Source of the DNA: Calendula officinalis
Lineage: Eukaryota > Streptophyta > Magnoliopsida > Asterales > Asteraceae
Assembly: GCA_963853835.1 (NCBI GenBank)
Contig: OY970828.1
Coordinates: 1,195,501-1,259,500, forward strand
Direction of reading: 5' to 3'
DNA: 64,000 nucleotides
Shown here: piece by piece, positions 58,301-64,000 of the stretch
Numbering within the stretch: position 1 is the first letter of the stretch
How the letters are laid out: each line of letters begins with the position of its first letter
Notes under the pieces: model-generated
The model's database searches: none
Seen by the model: the letters and a program-made list of their open reading frames with translations, nothing else
Told to the model about the DNA's origin: nothing
Position numbers and translations under genes: made by a program

Positions 58301-61300
58301 GTGACAATGCCTAATATGGAAATGCATATGAAGGAAGATGTGCATATTGTGGCTATGATTTCCGAATTGTCGGAAGTTAATTTGGTGGGAAACGATTCAA
58401 GTGGATGGTATGTCGATACGGGTGCAACCCGTCATGTGTGTTTCAACAAAAGTTTGTTTACCACTTTCAAAGATGTTGAAAATGGACAAAAACTTTTTAT
58501 GGGAAACTCGGCTACCGCGGATATCAAAGGTGAAGGAAATGTCACCTTAAGGATGAATTCCGGAAATTATGTCACATTAAGCAATGTGTTGTATGTTCCG
58601 GCGATTCGTAAGAATCTTGTGTCCGGATGGTGGCTTACTAAGTTTGGATTTCGAGTTGTGATTGAATCCGATAAGATTGTATTATCAAAAAGTGGAATGG
58701 ATGTTGGTAAGGGTTATGCCCTTAATGGTATGTTCAAATTAAATTTAATAAATTTTAAACGAAATTTTAATAAAAATGTTACTGATGTCGTTCATTTACT
58801 TGAAACGTCAAATGTTTGGCATGGTCGTTTAGGCCATGTAAATTTTAATTCAATTCGTCGTTTGATTAAATTAAATAGCATACCAACATTCCACATTGAT
58901 TCGAATCACAAATGCAACACGTGTGTTGAAGCCAAACTTACGAGAACATCATTTCGATCGGTTGAAAGAAAAACCGAACCACTTGATATGATTCATACGA
59001 ATGTATGTGATTTAAAATCAATTCCTACCATGGGTGGTAACAAGTACTTCATTACGTTTATTGATGATTGTACTAAATATTGCTATGTGTACTTACTCAA
59101 AAGTAAGGATGAAGCAATTGCGAAATTCATTTTGTATAAAAATGAAGTGGAAAACCAACTTAATAAGAATATCAAGGTTGTACGAAGTGATCGAGGAGGT
59201 GAATATGTTTATCCTTTTGCGGAATTATGTTCTCAAAATGGAATAAGACATGAATTCACTGCTCCTTATTCGCCACAGCAAAATGGTATTGCCGAGCGAA
59301 AGAATCGTACCTTGAAAGAGATGGTTAATGCCATGCTTATAAGTTCGGGGTTAAACCATGAAATGTGGGGGGAAGCCGTGTTGTCGGCTAATTATCTTTT
59401 AAATAAGATACCACGTAAGGATAAGGATGAAACACCGTATGAACTTTGGTTTGGAAGAAAACCTTCGTATAAGTACTTACGAGTGTGGGGGTGCCTTGCT
59501 AAGGTAGTCATTCCTCTTCCCAAGACTCAAAAGATTGGGTCTAAAATGGTTGATTGCATATTTATTGGTTATGCACATCATAGTAGTGCCTATCGTTTTC
59601 TTGTGCATGAATCTAAGATTCCCGATATACACAAAAATACGATTATGGAATCAAGGAATGTGTCATTCTTTGAAAATGTGTTTCCTTGTTTAGACAAAGA
59701 ACAAGGAAGTTCGTCTACACGTATTGACGAAGTTGTCCATGATGAGAGACAACAACAACCTCAATTAGAAGAGGTTGAGCCTAGAAGAAGTAAAAGGGCA
59801 AGGATTGAAAAATCCTTTGGTTCGGACTTTGTCACCTATATGGTAGAAAGTGAACCACGGACCTACCGTGAAGCGGTAACTTCTTCGGAAGGACCTCAAT
59901 GGAAAGAAGCCATTAAAAGCGAGATAGATTCTATCTTACAAAACCATACGTGGGAGCTAGTTGATCTTCCTCCGGGTTGCAAAACTTTAGGCTACCGATG
60001 GATTTTTAAGAAAAAGATGAAAGCGGATGGTTCCATTGATAAATATAAAGCGAGGTTGGTGATCAAAGGATATAGACAAAGAGAAGGTCTAGATTACTTT
60101 GATACCTACTCACCGGTAACGTGAATAACATCAATTCGGATGATACTTGTGATTGCTTCCATAAGAAATCTAGAGGTTCATCAAATGGATGTGAAAACCG
60201 CCTTTCTAAATGGTGATTTAGAAGAGGAGATTTATATGGAACAACCGGAAGGCTTTATTGCTCCCGGTCAAGAGGCAAAAGTATGTAAACTCGTTAAATC
60301 ATTGTATGGATTGAAACAAGCTCCTAAACAATGGCACCAAAAGTTTGACAATGTCATGCTAGAAAGTGGCTTTAAAATTAACGAGTGTGACAAATGTGTT
60401 TATGTGAAAAACACAAGTCATGGATATGTCATCTTATGTCTTTATGTAGATGATATGCTTATCATTGGAAGCAATGATAAGATGACTCAATCTACAAAAG
60501 ATATGTTGAAGTCAAGGTTTGACATGAAAGACATGGGCTTGGCGGATGTCATTCTTGGAATCAAGATTGTACGCACCCATGATGGACTTGTGTTAACTCA
60601 AAAACACTATGTTGATAAAATTCTTGAGAATTTTAGTGGGGGAGACACTAATAAAGTTAGTACTCCGATTGACACATCTCACCATCTACATAAAAATAGA
60701 GGTGAAAGTGTGAATCAATTAGAATACTCAAGGATTATTGGTAGTCTAATGTACCTAATGAGTTGTACAAGATCGGATTTGGCTTATGCGGTGAGTAGGC
60801 TAAGTCGGTACACTAGTAATCCAAGTGTCGAACATTGGAAAAGTATTACTAGAGTACTTCGGTACTTGAGGTACACTAGAGATTATGGATTGCATTATAC
60901 TAGATATCCCGCTGTGATCGAAGGATATAGTGATGCGAATTGGATATCGGATATAAAGGATTCCAAATCTACAAGTGGTTATGTGTTTACCCTTGGAGGT
61001 GCGGCTATATCTTGGAAATCGTCCAAGCAAACGGTTATTGCTAGATCCACAATGGAATCCGAGTTCATCGCCTTGGATAAAAGTGGTGAGGAGGCGGAAT
61101 GGCTACGCCAATTTGTGGAATGTATTCCAAGTTGGTCAATGCCGTTGTCTTCCATTTGTATACATTGTGATAGCCAATCGGCTATTGGTAGAGCCAAGAG
61201 TGCAATGTATAATGGTAAGTCAAGGCATATTCGACGTAAACATAACTCGATACGACAACTACTCTTAACTGGAGTTATCACGATTGACTATGTAAAGTCA

Positions 61301-61393
61301 AAAGATAACATCGCGGATCCGCTTACGAAAGGCTTAAGCAAAGAGTTAGTTAATAAGTCGTCGAATGGAATGGGACTAAAGCCCTTGGAATAA
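58301..61393 (+). pseudogene. Copia pol (protease, integrase, RT, RNase H) with one nonsense codon
   Basis: One frame over 3093 nt, broken only by TGA at 60122-60124 in the early reverse transcriptase. Domains in order: protease (SSGWYVDTGATRHVC, DTG site), pre-integrase (VWHGRLGHVN and CNTCVEAK), integrase core (HTNVCDL, where the first catalytic Asp region reads HTN instead of HTD; VRSDRGGEY; PQQNGIAERKNRT), RT (QMDVKTAFLNG; YVDDMLIIG) and RNase H (GYSDANW; SRHIRRKHNSI; NIADPLTKGL). The HTN change would itself be expected to harm integrase. The ATG at 58301 may not be the original start, as upstream gag is missing. Confidence 0.88.
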
Positions 61394-61949
61394 AAGTTTA
61401 TGCGAAGGAAACCTAACCTCGTTGACTGGAGATCCCAAGATCTAGGTTCAATAGGACAACCTAATTGTATAAACGAAGGGATATCACTGTGGGGGTAACG
61501 GAATTCCTCCAAACATTCTTAAAGGGAGTACATTGTACTACTTCCTAGTCCATTCCTAGTTCAGTGACAATGAGGATAAGCACTATGGCTTTTAATGATT
61601 CGTGGTAGAGAATCACTTATGTGAGGGAGAAGTGGGGTCGCTTCGAATGGAATTGTGGGGCACAATTCTTAGTAGCTCTCGCAGAACCAGGCAGTGTCCA
61701 TGACCAAGACGGGCACGATAAGAGGATATGAACAAGTTAGGGAGAGTCTTGTGAGAATGTATACTGTCGTCTACACAAAAGGCGGACTCAGTTCAAGGAC
61801 ATCGCGTCTACTGACTGCTAGGAGACTAAGTGTGCTTCTCAAGGGATGGTTCAAAGGCTAACACCTACCTATCCTTTGCAAGACTTAACTGTTGAACATT
61901 TATCGATGTTTTGTGGTGTTTTCAATCGATCTCTATTCATGTGGGGGAT

Positions 61950-61992
61950 TGTTGGAAAAAGTCGTGATAAATGATTTTTCACCAACTTTGGA

Positions 61993-62058
<66 letters not shown>

Positions 62059-63162
62059 ATATATAGTTATTAGTTGGTAGCTTTGTGTTCTCCTATATGA
62101 GAGCTACGCAACGGTATATAGCGTGTCCAAAGTGGAGTTGTGGTGAATGAGATATCGACTCTCAAAGTAGGGTGTTTGATACAAGAAATCTTGAAAGTGG
62201 GGGATGTGTGAGAGTATCCCACATAGGAAAAAGATGAAACCATTTGTTGGTTTATAAGGTTGGAAGTAGTATGGAAGATTAAAACCTTATACATGGGTTT
62301 TACCCGCACGCCTACGCGGGGGGGGGGGGGGGGGGGTGCAAATAATTTGGACTGAGTTGCCCGAAATGGCTTGAACTCTTGTACGCCTGAGCGACCTGCG
62401 GACACGAATGCAACTCTGAAATTCCGGGCTCGTGCGGGTCAATTTTTTGCATCTAGTCGACACTGCAGTGTGCTCGTACTGACCTCCTCTGTACTGACTG
62501 GTCAATACCGACCACCTCGTTACTGAGTTTTTCGACACGTACTGCGCTGCAGTATTGACCTGCGCAGCAGGCAGTCTCATACTGAGTTCCTGCAGTACTG
62601 ATCTGCGCAGCAGCAGTCTGATATTGACATGCGCAGCAGCAGTCTGATACTGAGCTGCTGCACTGACCTGCGTATACTGAGTTCGTATGCTGACCTCCCG
62701 GACTGAGTTCCTGGACTGACTTGAGCAGGCAGTTACGAATTTTCTGCAGTAAATGCAGTTTGCAGTTTTGTTTTCTTGTTTAATGATAATGAATGCACTT
62801 AATGTTTTGAGTAAACATTAGTCTTCATTCTACATTATAAAAGGAGACCTTGGGTCTCATTTGTAGACACACCTTCTACACCTACTTCTCTTCTTTCACA
62901 GCTTTCTCTCCAAGAAAACACTCTCAATTGTGGTACTTGTTCTGGCTTGGATTATATTCGGTAGTGTAAAACTACTCGGTTGTTTTACCCTGTGAAATAG
63001 ACAACGAATCTATTTTAAGGGGATCGTGAATTTCACGAGACTCAACCAAAACCTTGTACTTGTTTGTTTTATTTAATTTTGTTTCAATATTTGTAAACGT
63101 TTTCGTCAATTTCCCTTATTGTAATTGTATTTTATTAATGAAAATTGGTATTAGCTCCTACA
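61950..63162 (+). repeat. 3' LTR of the gag-less Copia element, longer form
   Basis: 1213 bp. Compared with the 5' LTR it has an extra block at about 62134-62365 and a smaller one near 62430-62490. The extra block holds a run of about 18 G (62320-62337). The repeated gcgcagcagcagtctgata tract is at 62530-62680. TATA-like tataaaagg is at 62836-62844. Confidence 0.88.
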
Positions 63163-64000
63163 AAGATTACCAATTTTCTTAAAATAACCTTCCTTACAAA
63201 AAAATCGCAATTAAGGAAATACTTTAGAATGATCAGAGAGAAAATATTAAAAATAATTCTTACATCAATGAGAAATGTTTGATTTTCTCCAAATAATCTG
63301 AACAGATACCTCTCTCCATCTACTGTTTTACTTGTTTCAACTCCCTATCTAATCCACCTGTTTTTGCCACATATTTTTTAAAAAAAGTTATTTTTATTTA
63401 AATTTGTATAGTGGATATAAATCTAATTGCAGAGTAGTGAGAGGTCGATTATTACTTATATTTATATCAAATCAAAAATAGTGAAAAATAATAATTTGGG
63501 ACCCGAAGTGAAAGGGTGTTGTCTAATACCCCTGGCCTCACCCATAGCCGGCGGGACCATGTCTAAATCCTAATTATGGTGCGTGTTAGTGCGTATCTGA
63601 TGCAACTTTAATTGGATTTACTCGCTAAAGAAAGCTTCACAGTGCACACGATGTCGTTTTATAACCCACTGACTAGTGAATAGGACTGTACTTCAATATA
63701 AACTAGTTTTATACTTGTGCATTACCCGACTTTTAGACTATGCGTAAGAGGGTGCATTCCTCTTGCTTCGCCCATTTGGTCACCTTATCGAGACGTGTTT
63801 CAGGCGACCATTGCGGGTCGTAGGGGTGTTCACTATTCGGATATAACTGGATTGTCCAATTGGACATTTTGAATCGGACTATTTGGATTGGTTATTTGGA
63901 TCGGTTTGGACTTGAACCAAATTAATAGTTTGGATTTCGGATTAGATTCGGTTTCCATTGTGAAAACCCGATTGTCTAAAACAACTGCATAATAATATAT
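63163..64000. other. Right-hand end, non-coding
   Basis: No gene is supported. 63490-63830 is GC-richer and unlike the flanks (gggacccgaagtgaaagggt; cccatagccggcgggaccat), perhaps an old retroelement piece. From about 63831 a tract opening with aggggtgttcactattcgga and rich in ggattgg/ttcgg words runs to the window end and resembles the start of a hAT-like MITE. Confidence 0.5.

Larger units (their letters stand above)
56940..63162 (+). mobile_element. Copia LTR retrotransposon lacking gag, with unequal LTRs
   Basis: LTRs at 56940-57866 and 61950-63162 start TGTTGG and end CCTACA. The flanks cagat (56935-56939) and aagat (63163-63167) agree at four of five positions. The polypurine tract tgtggggga lies at 61940-61948. 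Only 434 bp separate the 5' LTR from the start of the protease/pol frame; no gag, no zinc knuckle and no initiator-Met primer site are seen there, so PBS and gag are probably deleted. By eye the LTRs differ at about a dozen positions plus several indels, making this older than the insertion at 25264-33412. Pol has one stop. Confidence 0.88.

Noticed and set aside
62287..62580. Minus-strand frame of 97 codons with poly-Pro
   Set aside because: The poly-Pro comes from the G run in the Copia 3' LTR; no protein family is indicated.

Overview
This is a window of plant nuclear DNA: AT-rich, with long intron-bearing genes, GT-AG introns, chloroplast transit peptides, plant-only gene families and many transposable elements. 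The introns and spacers are full of short 'acccgttt' and 'ccgaacc' repeats. From memory these are common in Asteraceae genomes (the Artemisia/Tanacetum/Lactuca/Helianthus kind), so an Asteraceae source is my best guess; the family is an inference and I cannot name the species.

Layout, left to right. (1) 3-1037, + : the 3' part of a BAHD acyltransferase cut by the window edge. (2) 2135-6149, - : a complete five-exon tryptophan synthase beta chain, 468 aa, plastid-targeted. (3) 9089-11388, + : a decaying gene that looks like the plant NEPRO-type nucleolar protein. (4) 12824-13312, + : a small plant protein of unknown function with a probable 5'UTR intron. (5) 15475-20171, + : a six-exon TORTIFOLIA1/SPIRAL2-like microtubule protein, 811 aa. 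(6) 20713-22302, - : a single-exon plant mobile domain protein. (7) 23479-33756, + : a dynamin-related (DRP4-like) pseudogene split in two by an 8.1-kb Copia retrotransposon (25264-33412). The element has 815-bp LTRs that look almost identical and a 5-bp target duplication. (8) 34998-39438, - : a twelve-exon Rab-GAP/TBC protein, 430 aa. (9) 41264-46326, - : a fifteen-exon PDI-like 5-4 protein, 479 aa. (10) 48441-50781, - : an eight-exon DDRGK1/UFBP1 homologue, 300 aa. (11) 53215-56361, - : the three-exon thiazole synthase THI1/THI4, 349 aa. (12) 56940-63162, + : a second Copia element without a recognisable gag and with one nonsense codon in pol. (13) 63163-64000: non-coding.

The exon models of TSB, TORTIFOLIA1-like, TBC, PDIL5-4, DDRGK1 and THI1 were built by hand from splice sites. 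Each gives an uninterrupted frame whose total coding length is a multiple of three and close to the length I know for the family. The genes are ordinary unlinked housekeeping loci and do not form a cluster. PDIL5-4 (ER folding/trafficking) and DDRGK1 (ER UFMylation adaptor) are neighbours and both ER-membrane proteins, but nothing suggests co-regulation.

The most interesting material is mobile DNA. There is a very recent but coding-defective Copia insertion. Several MITE families occur here, one with five copies whose ends carry a 19-bp palindrome, one with perfectly matching 27-bp terminal repeats in a TSB intron and a diverged relative in a THI1 intron, and one hAT-like element carrying three copies of a 20-bp perfect palindrome. 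I found no new gene system that I could defend.
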